A stretch of 64,000 nt of DNA from Diphasiastrum complanatum (GCA_029204225.1 CM055106.1:7508359-7572358); one strand, 5' to 3'; counted from the stretch's first letter, positions 23,887-36,223 are shown. Made by a program: numbers and translations. Notes: generated by a model from the sequence alone, not told the origin.

Positions 23887-25280
23887 CTCCACTAGCAACC
23901 TCTTGATCCAAAGCACTTATTTTGTTGTAGTATTGAGTGTCTTATATTCAGCTTCACAAGATGAGAGTGATATAGTATCTTGATTCTTGGAAAGCCAAGA
24001 TATCAAGTTTCCTCCAAGATATATGACATATGCACTTGTAGATTTCCGATCTGCTTTATCACTTGCAAAATCCGAGTCAGAATAGCCAACTATAGAAAGA
24101 TCTTCACTTTTATATAACAAACCATAATCATAAGTTGAAGATATGTATCTAAGTACTCTTTTGGCCATTTTCCAATGATGAATAGTAGGATTTTGCATAG
24201 CTTGGCTCAACTTATGAACACTACAACATCTATCAGGCGTAGTTATAGTGAGCCAAATTAAGGAGCCTATAATACTCCTAAAAAGAGTGAAAGATCTTTC
24301 ATCACCTTTGTTAGGGTCTTTTACAATTTGCTCCATAGGAGTTTCAATACTTTTACAATCTAGCATCAAATGGTTGTGACTCGTCAAGCTTAGTAAGCCT
24401 TTTACCTAGTTCAATAGGAGTATTCACTGGCTTGCAGTCCTGCAACCTGAACTTGTGTAGCAACTCTCTGACATACTTCACTTGTGTTAGACCCACTTCA
24501 TGTCCTTTTTGCCACACCTCCACTCCAAGGCAATAATGCATTAGGCTGAGATCTGTCATCTCGAATTGTTCCATGAGGTCTTTCTTGATCATGTCTATCA
24601 TCTCTTGACTATTTCCCGTAATAATCAAGTCATCAACATAAAGAGAAACCAAAGCAACCATACCATCAAAGCATAAGACATAAAGATTTGGATCAGAGTG
24701 TGTTCTCACCATCCCCTTAGAACAAAAGTAGGCATCAATCCTGCTATACCACACATGTGGTGCCTGTTTAAGACCATAAAGCACTTTCTTCAAGCAACAT
24801 ACTTTATTCTCCTATCCTTTTGCTACAAAGCCTTCAGGCTGATCCGTGAACACCTCTTCTTCCAACTCACCATTTAGAAAGGTAGATTTCACATCCATCT
24901 GATGAAAAGGTCAACCAAAATGTGAAGCTAAAGCAACAAGTAGACGTAGAGTATTCCACTTACATACTGGCGCAAAGGTATCCTCATAGTCGGTCTCTTT
25001 ACTTTGTGCATACCCTTTAATAACCAATCTAGCTTTGTGCTTTGCTATACTTCCATCTGCATGGTACTTAGTCCTGTATACCCATTTACAACCAATGGGT
25101 TTCTTACCAACTGGTCGCTCCACTAAGTCCCATGTGATGTGCTTAGCAATTGACTCCATCTCCTCTTCCATGGCCTTGACCCAAATGTCATCATCCTTCG
25201 CTTCAATGTAAGTCAAAGGTCCTTTGCTTTGAATAATCCTGGATAAGAGAGCATAATTTGCTTCGTACCTATCAGGATGT
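23887..25280 (-). mobile_element. Ty1/copia fragment, family C (RT and RNase H)
   Basis: The minus strand carries, from 25216 down, RT block WVKAMEEEMESI, GCKWVYRTKYHADGS, LVIKGYAQSKETDYEDTFAP; from 24793 down, GLKQAPHVWYSRID and an intact YVDD (about 24640); and RNase H with SDSDFASDKADRKST and LSSCEAEYK to about 23890. The amino-acid sequence differs from families A and B. Gag, integrase and both LTRs are absent. The 3' end is cut by the gypsy LTR junction and the 5' end by a family A LTR fragment. Confidence 0.88.
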
Positions 25281-25583
25281 TGTTGGAGAGAGGGGAAGAA
25301 TTTATGACAAACACGAACGAGAAACGAACTCGAACAAGAAACGAAGGAGAAACGAACTCGAACAGAAAATGTTCGTGCGCAACAGAATGAACTATACGAC
25401 TCTCTCCATAAGCATGACTACGCCTATCAAAATGACATAACTTTAGTGATAGAAATCACGGTCATTCTATATTACGTAGCCAAACATTAACAGATGAAGC
25501 GCCAGAAGTATAATTTGTCACGAATAGCAAGACAAATTATATGTCGCGAATGATTCATGAAGAGCTAGACTGTGCTCGACCAA
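25281..25583 (-). repeat. Family A LTR fragment (U5 end)
   Basis: This is the reverse complement of the last 300 bp of the LTR at 31440-32527. Shared blocks are GTTCGTGCGCA, GCATGACTACGCCTATCA, AAATCACG(G/A)TCATTCTA and TGTCGCGAATGATTC. It starts TGTTGGAGAGAGG, so the outer LTR end is intact. It is truncated near 25583, where the next coding-like region begins. Confidence 0.88.
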
Positions 25584-27323
25584 AATTGTCAGACTCTGAG
25601 ATGATTTATTATAGGAAAGAAAAATTAAAGCATTTGGATTTATGGCCATTGGCAACATTGTATCATATTGATCCACATTCATTAAAACATCATGTAAATA
25701 CATTCGTTTACTCAGTTGATAATTTATATGTGCCATGAAAAAAAGTCTTTTAGGTTATTGTGAGAACTTGAAAACATAGGGTAATGCATATTCAATGCGA
25801 AGAATATATTTTTTAGAAGGAAAATTGAAACAAATATCAAGGGAGTGTCATGAAACACAAATGAACTTGAAAAACTGTTTGGAGGAAAAAAAAAGTCCTA
25901 AAGAAACGGATTGAAATGTTACATACTTCTTTGAGCGGCATTACAAATAGTAACAATGAGATGAAAGTTGCATTTCAATCCATGCGAATTTCATATTTGT
26001 CTCTACTTAAAGATAAGGACATGTTGAATAAGAAGACAAAACATAATAAAAGATGATTGCCAAAAAAGATATATGTGAACTTTCATCATCGAGAGGAGGT
26101 CCCTGAAAAAGAAGGATCCATGCACTCAAGTAAGTGTTAACATTACTATTTGTCCTAAAAGTTCTCTAGAATTTTTTTGTTTTCATCCAATCACAAGTTA
26201 TGTCAGATATTTGTCTCCATTTCCTAGGAGGAGTTTTAGCAATGCTAAAATAAATAAAGTGTTTGAACAAATTTTCTAATCAACCTTCATCTAGCAATTA
26301 TATTTGTTGTGTTGCATTGGTTCCTCAAAACCATTTGACTGATGACAATTCCATTGGGAAGTCATTAAATTCTTTTTTTACTTCTAAGTCAACAAAGTCA
26401 ATGTTGAGTAAAATAAAATGTACTATTACTAAGAACATTATGAACCTGGTTGGAAAAATATTGGACAATACTTTAGTTCAAGGTGCATGCGATTTTTCTA
26501 GTATTAGTAGAGAAACATATACTATGTTCAAAATGATAAAGGAAGCATTTGAAGAAGTAAGTATCAAGAAATTTTCGATTCCATGGCCGTTTCATTTGAA
26601 AATAATAAGAGACATGTTGAACCGGGGCATGCAAAAAATAGTGGGTATTCCATTTCATATCAATGAAGTATATTTCTCAAAGGGAGAATCTTTACAATAT
26701 GACAATTCAAACAATTTTTTTATTGATTTTAATCAATTGTTAAGATTCTTAATAGAATTCTATAGCATTACAAATGAGAAAGTGAATAGTAAGTTGATAG
26801 TGGTTCTAAAGTCGGATGAATTTGAGATTATTGAAGGACAAAAAATTGGGCAGAGTTAGTCTTACAATCATGAATGGAGCACTTTCAGATTCATAACATA
26901 ATGAAGATTTCAATTTCAGTGTTCAATCAGAGAATGATATTTGTTGGTTGGCAGCTTTTCAAGTAAGTTGATCTTGGGTAAATTTCATATGAACAATATT
27001 CTTTGCATTAAAATTATAATTAAATGTTCTCCTATTCTTTTTACAGGTGCTAAAAGATGACCATGACATATTGTCATGGATATTTAGTAAATTTTATCCT
27101 GCTATATCATAAAAATTCAAATGGAGGGAGCTCAACTAAGTGTTCTTGGATTGGTGATTTCAACACATATTGGCATTTGGTTGGAGATTTAAAGACCTTG
27201 AAATCTATATTCAATGTTTCTCACAATGCTAACTCAAAGCACTCTTGTTTGTACTGCATGAAGACAACAAAGGACATGATGAGGAGTACAAATATATCAA
27301 GAGATAAAGAAGATGCAAACTAA
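25584..27323 (+). pseudogene. Relic of an intron-containing gene, possibly transposase-like
   Basis: This island is unlike the surrounding LTR elements. Readable parts are 25584-25738 (KLKHLDLWPLATLYHIDP), 25760-26127 (Lys/Glu-rich helical stretch, several shifts), 26263-26859 (a 198-codon frame with WPFHLKIIRDMLNRGM), 26855-26960 (SLTIMNGAL, then NDICWLAAFQ) and 27049-27320 (SWIGDF, HLVGDLKTLKSIF, KHSCLYC). Splice signals fit: donors GTAAGTG at 26128 and GTAAGTTG at 26961, with acceptor TTTTTACAG ending at 27048. The GD-K-L pattern followed by a CxxC resembles transposase-derived proteins with an RNase H-like core, but I cannot name the family. Stops and frameshifts show it is dead. Confidence 0.5.
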
Positions 27324-27604
27324 AAACTAGTGCTACCGATACCAATTCATAATGTTCATACTTGGCTCCATGCAGTGGTGTGTATAATAGAAAAAATAAT
27401 ATATCTCCATGTATTTTTTGTGTAAAATACCAAATCAGAGTCATCTTCAAAGCAAGCCATTTCTAGATAGCTTGACTAGCTTCCACAGTACAAGGCTCTA
27501 CTAGCCGATGGAGTAATTGTCTTCTTGTTCTTTATTTTCCAATACCAGATTTTCATACTTAAGTCACTAATAGTTTCGTCTATCACTTAGACTAATTCTT
27601 CCAC

Positions 27605-28530
27605 ATGGATTCCCAAGGGAAAGCCAGTCCTCTCATGGACAAGCTTGATGGAGCCAATTACCATCTGTGGAAATTTAAGATGAAAACTGTACTAATGACA
27701 AAGGAATTGTATGACGTTGTTACATGTGCAGAAGGGAAACCCGAAGCAGACGACGCAGCAATCGCCAGATGGAAGCTGAAGGATGGAAAGACTTTCGCGC
27801 TGATGATCCTCAACATCACGGATACACAGATTGACCATGTATCCGAGGCTCAGACATCGAAAGAAGTCTGGGACATCTTGAGCACTCTATACGAAGTGCG
27901 AGATATAGCTTCTAAGCTACATCTCAAGAAGAAATTCTACTCCCTCAAGATGACGAATGGTGATTCTCTGCAGAATCACATTAATCAATTCAAGAACCTG
28001 CTAAGACAAATGGTCGTTTCGGATCTGTCATAGACGATCAAGATGCAGTGATGCAACTGCTTACAAGCTTGCCAAGTTCTTACGACAGCTGGGTGATGAT
28101 CATCATGACTCATTCAGAATTGACTCTTTCGAGAGTCACCACTATGTTGTTGCAGGACGGCACGCGAAGGAACAAAGCCTCAAGTTCCTTAGCTGATTCT
28201 CACGCCTTGTACACCAACAAGGGTACGACAAAGCAGAAGAAGAGGAAAGGCCCGAAGCCATCAAAGCCAGACCAGAAACCAGCTCAGCACAAGGAACAAT
28301 CAAATCTGCAGACAAAGAAGAAGCTGTTCTGTAGATATTGCAAACGAAACAACCACAAAATTCAAGACTGCCGACTACTTCAAATGAAGAACAACAGCAA
28401 AGGACAGTCGAATCAAGTGGCAAATGCAGCTGCAGAAGCTCCACAGCCAAATCAAGAAGCGGATCATGATGCCTTCATGACCAACCATCAAGGAGCATCT
28501 AGTGACAGTTCCTGGTTCCTGGACTCCTGA
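27605..28530 (+). pseudogene. Copia gag and protease start (family A)
   Basis: ATG at 27605 begins MDSQGKASPLMDKLDGANY, the standard copia Gag start, then YHLWKFKMKTVL and HLKKKFYSLKMTNGDSLQNH. A frameshift near 28020 passes to the 28048-28530 frame with LTSLPSSYDSW, a Lys/Pro/Gln-rich linker and a CCHC knuckle (CRYCKRNNHKIQDC, 28330-28371). The protease site reads WFLDS, stop (TGA at 28528-28530), ATQHMTS. The TGA stands where the catalytic glycine codon should be. Otherwise this is the best preserved gag in the window. Confidence 0.88.
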
Positions 28531-28542
28531 GCTACTCAGCAC

Positions 28543-29849
28543 ATGACTAGCCTAATAGGTTGTTTCGAGTCCTATACATCTTACAGTACCCAAAAATTTG
28601 TCCACCTTGGCGACAATAGCACACAAGCTATTAAAGGTGAAGGCATTATAAGATTATGCTTTGCAAATGATCAATCTAAGCTACTCTCCAAAGTTTTGTA
28701 TGTACCTAAGTTATCCACAAATATGCTCTCTGTAAGCAGAATCACAGATCTAGGACACATAGTAGAATTCGAATGTGATCAATGTAAAGTGGTTGATAGG
28801 ATAGACAAGATCCTAGCACTCAGAAAGAGACATGGATATTTGTATAAATTGAGTCATTGCTTTTCTACCTCTAGTCAGACTCTCATTTTTTCAATTCATT
28901 CAAATAAAGGTTTACTTTGGCATTATAGACTTGGTTAGTTAAATCATGTTGTTGTACAACAGATGTCTAGACAATCTATTGTCCTTGATCTCGACTATCC
29001 TCGCGAAACAGTCGAGCTACCTGTCTGTCAAGGTTGTCTAGTTGGTAAACAGACCAGGAAGTGCCATTTAAATCAAGCCATCAACATGTTGCTAGAGGAT
29101 TGCTAGATGTTGTACATTCAGATATCTGTGGCCCGATGAAAAATCCTTCGTTGAAGGATGCCAAGTATTTTATAACCTTTATTGACGAATTTTCAAGAAG
29201 AACGATGGTGTATTTCATAAAGAAAAAATTAGAAGCCTTCAACTGCTTCAGAATCTTCAAGGAGCATGCAGAAAAGGAGACTGGAAGGACGATTAAGGCC
29301 CTGAGGTCAGACAACGGTGGATAATATATCTCTGTCAAGTTCAAGGAGTACTGCCAAAGCCAAGGCATTGCGCAGTAGTTCATCACTCCTTACAGTCCTC
29401 AGTCTAATGGCTTAGCTAAAAGGAAGAACCGAACTCTGGTTGAATCTGCCAAGTGTATGCTAGCGCATGCATCATTGCCCAAGGAGTTCTGGGCTGAAGC
29501 TATTTCCACTGCAGCTTACATCCAGAATAGATGTTAGAACAAAGCTCTCTCAGACAAGACACCCCACAAGGTGTGGACAGGCTCTAAGCCTTCTTTGAAG
29601 AACCTAAAAGTGTTTGGGTGCATTGCCTATGCGCAAATTCCAAAAGACACACGGAAGAAATTGGACTTCCAAGGTCTCAAGACCATCCTGATTGGATATA
29701 CCTTGTTTGATAACGCCTACAAGTTGTATGATCCTAATACCCAACAAATTTTGTATAGCCGGAATACAATCTTTATCGAGGATCAGTTCGTCGCCTCAAA
29801 GGCAAGGATGTTACTCAAGAAAAACCTTCATCACCTACCATTGACATGA
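28543..29849 (+). pseudogene. Copia integrase (family A)
   Basis: 28543-28938 gives the protease remainder and pre-integrase (VLYVPKLSTNMLSV, LLWHYRLG). The core begins at about 29061 (DVVHSDICGPM, FITFIDEFSRRTMVYF, RTIKALRSDNGG) and continues after a stop at 29323 with ITPYSPQSNGLAKRKNR and EFWAEAISTAAYIQN. 29571-29849 ends with NLKVFGCIAY and SRNTIFIEDQF. The catalytic D-D residues are readable and the glutamate region is interrupted. At least four stops are present. Confidence 0.87.
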
Positions 29850-29872
29850 TAGTTTGAGCCTCTGGCTCAAGC

Positions 29873-31433
29873 ATGTCTATCGTTGATCCACTTCGAGACA
29901 ACGAATCAAACGAAGATGTTGCTACCCAGCAACAAGTCCTAGGAGTGGTTCATCAGTCGAATCTTCCCAGAAGGTCAAGCCGAGTGTGCACACAGCCCAC
30001 AAGGTATACTCTTGAGTCTTCCTGTCTTTTAATGCAGGAACCGACGACAGTCGAAGAGGCACTTAGCCAACCAGACTCTGATCTCTGGAGAAAAGCTATG
30101 GACAGAAAGTATTCCTCTCTGATCAAGAATCAGACATGGTCATTAGTCAAAGATCCTATTGGCTGCAATATTATTAATTGCAAATGGATCTTTAAGATCA
30201 AATACAATGCCAACGGAGCAATTGATCGAAGGAAGGCAAGACTGGTAGCACGAGGATTCACCCAGATCTCGAATGTCGACTAAAGTGAGACTTTCAGTCC
30301 AGTCGTCAAACATTCGTCGATCCGAATGCTCCTATCTTATGCTGCGGCTGCCAACTTCGAAGTGCATCAGCTCGATGTACAAACAGCTTATCTGAATGGA
30401 GTTATACAAGAAGACATCTACATGATCCAACCCGAAGGATACGTTCTGGAAGGCATGAAGAATCATGTCTGTAAACTCCTCAAGGATTCAAAACAGATGT
30501 TGTTCTCAGAATTCGACATGACTGATCTGGGTGAGGCTCACTTCTATCTTGGAATTCAAATCCACAGAGACAGAGCAAATCGACTGATTTACATCACTCA
30601 ACAAAGGTATCTTCATAATGTTCTTAACAGATACAATTTGATGAATTGAAAATCAGCTCACTCACCAATGGATCCAAGCCTGCATTTCTCAAAGGACCAA
30701 TGTCCCCAGACCAAGCAGGAAGAGAAGCATATGAAAAAGTATCCTTATCGATCGATACTTGGATCTCTCATGTACGCAATGGTCTGTACAAGACCTGACA
30801 TCTCTTTTGCTGTCAGCTCATTCAGCCAATACATGGCTAATCCTGAAATTACCCATTGGAAGGCTCTTATTCGAGTCATGAGATAATTCGAGCTACCAGG
30901 GACCAGTGCATCTGCTATGGAGATGTCAACAACGACAATCTTCATTAGCTCAGTGAATATTCTGATGCAAGCTGGGGAGGAGATGTAGACCATCGTAAAT
31001 CCACATCTGGATTTACATTCTTCTTCAATGGCGGTCCTATTTCATGGAATAGTTGTAAGCAAACCTCTATCGCATTTTCTTCTACTGAAACAGAATACAT
31101 TGCTGCTTCTCAATCTATTAAGGAAGCGTTTTGGTTGAGAAATTTGCTGTCAGACATCAATTTGTATCAGCATAGCTCTACAATCTTGTTTTGTGATAAT
31201 CAAAGTGCTATTCTCTATCAGCCAACCCTAGATTTCATTCTAGAAGTAAGCACATTGAGATAAGATATCACTACATCAGGGGCAAGGTTCTCGACAGAGA
31301 AGTGAGCTTAACGTACTGCAAAATGCAGGACATGGTTGCAGATATTTTTACGAAAGCACTCAGTATTAATGCACACAACAGATTTTGTGCATTGCTCAGT
31401 TTGAAGATCAAGGCATTCACGGATCCAGATTAA
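29873..31433 (+). pseudogene. Copia RT with catalytic block deleted, and RNase H (family A)
   Basis: RT begins with EEALSQPDSDLWRKAM and CKWIFKIKYNANGA, has one stop near 30282, then QLDVQTAYLNG and EDIYMIQPEGY. At about 30475 the usual KALYGLKQ...YVDD segment is missing. The sequence jumps from HVCKLLKD to FSEFDMTDLGEAHFYLGIQ. RNase H follows (RSILGSLMYAMVCTRPDI, then broken frames with STETEYIAASQS) and ends YCKMQDMVADIFTKAL with TAA at 31431. RT is therefore catalytically dead by deletion. Confidence 0.87.
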
Positions 31434-31439
31434 GGGGGG

Positions 31440-32527
31440 TGTTGGATTTAATCCTTTCACTCTTCTAAATCCCAATTTTAATATGCCTCCATTCATGCTG
31501 TATATTTTCTAACGTTGTCATGCAGTCTGCATTTTTACACGCAAATTCGCACAGACGAATAAAAGGTGAATGAATCGCGACACTGTGTTCTTACACAGGT
31601 CATGGTGACAGGCGAAAGGGGGACACTACCTCACAGAATGGCAAAGTGCCCTAAAAGCTAAGACACCTTGTAGATCTTATTCTAAGGCCATTCATAAGAG
31701 TGACGCACTCTTGCATCATCACGAACGTTCACCTGATGTCACACCCTTTTCCACGCTCATCCTTTGCAGTTGTGCTAACGGATTGAACAACGATTGCAGC
31801 CACCCACGATCTCCTACAGACAGCACATCACTCTGTACTTTCATATCTGCACACCTGTAATATTTTGTATATAGTAGATACCATCTGTGTATTTGATATC
31901 GATGATGAAGCAGTGTAATGCTAGAAGAGCAAGATAAGTCTAGAATAAGAAAAGGAGGTTACATTCCTCATCACAGACAGAAATAAGCTTTGTAGGGCAT
32001 GCAGTTTTGTCCACTATTGTCTTGTGCTCTATCGCATTATTGATCTGTATACTTGCTATACTTAATCTGACACAGTTCATTTATTCTGCGTTTAAGATCT
32101 GTCAATATTGCTATGCTTATTCTTCTTTCTGTCTGATTGTTCCAGTTGCTCTTTCTGATAATAAACGATTAATTTTTATTCTTATCTTTCGCGAATAATT
32201 CGCGACTAATTATCAATTGAGCACTGTCTAGCTCTTTGCGAATCATTCGCGACAAATAATTTGTCTTGCAATTTGCGACAAATTATTCTTCTAGCGCTTC
32301 ATCCATATAAAGGTTTGGCTACATAATCTAGAATGATCGTGATTTCAATCACTATTTGTTCTGTTCATTCTGATAGGCGTAGTCATGCTTAGGGAGAGAG
32401 TCATTTAACTCATTCCACTGCGCACGAACATTTTCTGTTCGAGTTCGCTACTCGTTCTTTTCTTGTTCGAGTTCGTTTCTCATTCGCGTCTTGTTCGTCA
32501 TTTATTCGTTCTCTCTCTCTCCCAACA
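31440..32527 (+). repeat. 3' LTR of family A copia element (1088 bp)
   Basis: It starts TGTTGGATTTAATCC directly after the polypurine tract and ends CTCTCCCAACA. A promoter candidate (TTTTGTATATAGTAG) lies near 31865. The U5 end is rich in GTTCG and ATTCGCGA motifs. Its last 300 bp occur inverted at 25281-25583. Confidence 0.92.
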
Positions 32528-33700
32528 TTTCTAAGCACAGGGCAAGACCTGTAGCCAAGGGGTATGCTCAATCAAAGGACATCAATTATGATGAGACCTT
32601 TGCACCCGTGGCAAAGATGGTCATCATAAGACTAATCATTGCTCTTGCTTCTCACTTTGATTGGTTATTGTTTCAAATGGATGTGTCAAATGATTTCGTA
32701 AATGGTCATCTGGAAGGGGATATATTCATGGAGCAGCCCGAGGGCTTCATTAAGCAAGGTATGGAAAACAAGGTGTGTCATCTCAAGAGGAGCTTGTATG
32801 GTTTGAAACAAGCTTCTAGAACTTGGAACACAAGGCTCAATACTTTTCTTATCTCTATTGGATTTACTCCTAGTGAGTATGATCCGACTTTGTACATAAG
32901 ATTTAGTGCAAAAGGCATTGTACTTTTATTACTTTATGTTGATGATATCATACTTAGTGGAGATGATTTAGAAGGTATTGAGAGAACTAAGCTAGATCTA
33001 TCCAAAGAGTTCAAGATGGTAGATCTCGGGCTTTTACACTTCATTTTGGGTATGGAAGTACCTAGATCTTTAGATTATGTCTTCATTTGTCAATCTAAGT
33101 ATGCCATTTCATTACTCAATAGATTTAACATGCATGGATGCAAGCATGTAGAGACTCCTATGGAGCATGATGTAGAAGTGACCAATAAAGAGGATGAAAG
33201 ATCCTTCAAGGACATCACTCTTTATAGGCAACTTATTGGCTCCTTAATGTGGATAACCATAACATTGTAATTGGCAAGATGGCCATGTAAATAGATGCCA
33301 CACGTGCCAAATCACATAGGATGCTTTCCAATAAGTTCATTCCTCATATTACATTGTGATAGCATCTTTGAAATGAGGCAAAAATGTGTTTGGATAGGCT
33401 AGAGAAATTCTAGGATCTAAAAATAGCATGTTTTACATTGTTTTTGGATCTCGAGATCTTGACCCCAAGTTAGGGTGGATCCAATGACCTATTAGGGTAG
33501 ATGGTAGGGTTAGGGTATGAAAAGTTCAGAGGTGCCCTAATATGCTCAGATCCGAGCTTGAAAAGTATAAATGTATGATGGGATTTCCATCCAAAAATCA
33601 AGAAAACTCGAGTTTTTCCACTTCTATCATCATTGTCTTTTGGTGACGAGTTCTAGCTATTGGATGTGAGTGTTCTTATGCCTTAATTGCTTGGTTTGGA
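32528..33700 (+). mobile_element. Family B copia remnant (RT and diverged LTR)
   Basis: From 32528 the frame reads HRARPVAKGYAQSKDINYDETFAP, QMDVSNDFVNG, an intact YVDD (about 32938), KMVDLGLLHFILG and RQLIGSLMWITIT, ending at 33270. It is the longest unbroken RT in the window (about 247 codons). RNase H is missing. From about 33266 the sequence resembles the family B LTR (GATGCCACACGTGCCAAAT, CATAGGAT, GTTTTACATTGTT), so a deletion joins RT to a diverged 3' LTR. Confidence 0.82.
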
Positions 33701-35238
33701 AGGTACTGAACCTGTTTACAGGTCTGAAAAGCTTGTTGTACTTTACTTTGGTTCATTTGATCAAATCTATGTGCCTAATGTGGAGTTAAATGCCATATTT
33801 GCTAGTTTTAGTAACTAGTCTTGATTCTAGCTCATAGTTTGGATCTAGATCTTTAATATGTGCATCCTCCATCACTTTTAGGATGAATTGGGATTCATTT
33901 CGCTGAAAAATTTTGTCAACCATTTCCAAAACTAATCCCAAAAATGGACCTACTTGAAAAGTTGGAAGCATTCCTGCCATAGATCAACCCTCCCTAACAT
34001 GTAGTTGCTAAAAAAATCTCATCGCGTGGCACTACTAAATTTATCTCAAAATTGCATCATGGCATTTATATAAAAAATCCTATAGTAGGCATTAATACTA
34101 CCACAATCAATTCCAGTTAAGACATTGCAACTTGCATAAGTTGTCCAATATACATATTAAGCTTGGTCATCCATGATTCAATTTATGACTTTCGAATCAA
34201 CGTCCTACCCATTCACATTTTCAAGCTAGCCATGCAAGTGTTCCTTAGCATGATTCTGAAGGACCAGTGCTTGCGAATATTCCACTACAGCTGTTTGCAA
34301 TCTTCCCACATGTGCCGAGTTTGGTGTATCATGCTTGAGGTTGGCTCGCCCACACAAGTTTGATACTTTGTAAACCCACATGTTGACAACACCAAAGAGT
34401 AATTGTTTGCACAACCACTTGTGGAGGCCTATTGGCTCGTTGATCATCTTGATTGTGCAATACTTGTAGTTGAGCAAGTACCTGAGAGATAGAAACATGG
34501 TTCCAAGCGATGATGCCATTCATGTGATTGAAATGTCAATTTCGCTTTCTTCACAAAAACTACGATATCAATTCCATGATCTTGTGGAATGAAATGTTAG
34601 CTTGGAGCTATTTTGCATGTGTTGAACATATGCTTGTCATTGCTATTCTGATTGTGGCTAAGATTGTATCACTTCAATGTTACTCTAAACTTGGCAATCT
34701 GGTGTAATCTCCATGAATTGTACTAAAAAAAGTCATATCTAAATGTTTGATTGATCCATGGGCACTTGCACCAAGGTTTGCCATTCATATTACAAGATTG
34801 TGCAAAATTAAAGAAAGGACTCATTTGAAAGATGTGTATTGCAATAACCATCAAATTGATGAGTTTCAAGCTTCAAAAGTTGTCACCACATCATCTTGCA
34901 TACCTCTAGCTAAGAATTCTCTCAATAGATCTCTCTCATACATCATTGATAAGGAAACAAGTTGTTGATAGGTAATATGACCCTTTGATTAGAAAGTCAT
35001 TGATAGGTAATATGACCCTTTGATTAGATCCATAGGTAATGTGATTTACAAATTTAATTCTTTAAGATACACTCTAAATAACTAAAATACTATTTACATC
35101 TGAAAAAACTACCAAATAAAATTCAATTAAGTTACTTAAAAAGAAATTTCTTCTAATGGACTAGTTGAAAACTTTTACAAGGTGGATTTAAAAAAATTGG
35201 AAGCTAATCAAACTAAACTACAGATCATTCACTGATAA
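33701..35238. other. Anonymous spacer with a 35-bp tandem repeat
   Basis: There is no supported gene. At 34965-35028 a 35-bp unit (TTGATAGGTAATATGACCCT...) is repeated nearly twice, and a third partial copy (ATAGGTAATGTG) follows. Confidence 0.6.
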
Positions 35239-35738
35239 GTTTCAAGCATAGTTGCACAAAATCGCGATTCTGGGACTGGGCGTTTCGGAAATCGCGTTTC
35301 TGAAAAACGCGATTCTCCCCCCAGAATCGCATTCCAGAATCGCACAAAAAAAAAATCAATAAATTAAAAATTTTCAACACCTCTTCACGGCCAGAATCGC
35401 GCCAGCCGTGGAGGAGGTAAATTTTTTTGTTTTGAGCTGTAGGCGTCGGATCTTGGCGTGTGGATAGTCGACATGCATCTACTCGGCGATACGGAGGTGG
35501 TGTGCACAGTGCCAGGGGGATCTGAGCTTCGTGCAGATCGAAACGATCAGTTTTCGATTTTTGGTAAGTGTAGGCTTGTTTTTTTTGCAAGTGTTGACAT
35601 TGAGTTGTAGGCAGGCAGAGGGGGGGAAGAGGAGGGGAGAGAGGCAGAGGCAGAGGTAGAGGCAGGGGGAGGATCCAGCGCCAGAGCACGCAGCAGAGAG
35701 CCAGAGCACAGGGTAGAGCCAGGGCCACACCACGACAT

Positions 35739-35837
35739 ATGGCTCCTTCCAGTTCTGATTCATCTACAAACGCTTGGGATCTGCAATCAGGCACAGATTC
35801 AGATAATGGTTCCTACCATGACTCTGACGAGCCTTAG
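35739..35837 (+). CDS. Short Ser/Asp-rich frame inside the hAT element
   Basis: ATG at 35739 starts a frame of about 32 codons (APSSSDSSTNAWDLQ, then DSDNGSYHDSDEP) ending in TAG. Its composition resembles the disordered end of a transposase or a captured gene piece. It is too short to identify and may not be expressed. Confidence 0.25.
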   Translation: MAPSSSDSSTNAWDLQSGTDSDNGSYHDSDEP

Positions 35838-35958
35838 TTGTGTAGTTTTCATTATGTTCATAGAACATCATTGTACTCCATTTTGGTGCCATGTGGCTCG
35901 ATATTATATATTACGAAAATCCTATTCATAGCAGTGTAACGATTCAGTACTGTTCTTT

Positions 35959-35960
35959 GT

Positions 35961-36042
<82 letters not shown>
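35959..36042. repeat. Compound (GT)n(GA)n microsatellite
   Basis: About 13 GT units pass directly into about 29 GA units, inside the hAT element. Confidence 0.97.
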
Positions 36043-36044
<2 letters not shown>

Positions 36045-36166
36045 GGTTGAAAAATGCTTCAGTACGGTTCAAGACGATGCAGTATGGTGATTGGTTCAGA
36101 ACACTTAGCATGGTTTTTGTTTAGCATGATTCAGCATTTTTGTTTAGTTTGTTGGATCTGAGAGAG

Positions 36167-36171
<5 letters not shown>

Positions 36172-36223
<52 letters not shown>

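Larger units (their letters stand above)
27605..32527 (+). mobile_element. Ty1/copia element, family A, lacking its 5' LTR
   Basis: Gag starts at 27605. Protease, integrase, a deleted RT, RNase H, polypurine tract (AAGGGGGG, 31432-31439) and a 1088-bp 3' LTR follow. No LTR or primer site precedes gag (27324-27604 shows neither), so the left end is lost. The right flank from 32528 is the middle of a family B RT gene, so this element had inserted into a family B copy. Confidence 0.9.

Noticed and set aside
35225-35794. 189-codon minus-strand frame rich in Leu/Pro/Ser
   Set aside because: It crosses the hAT terminal repeat and is driven by purine-rich low complexity. No domain was recognised.
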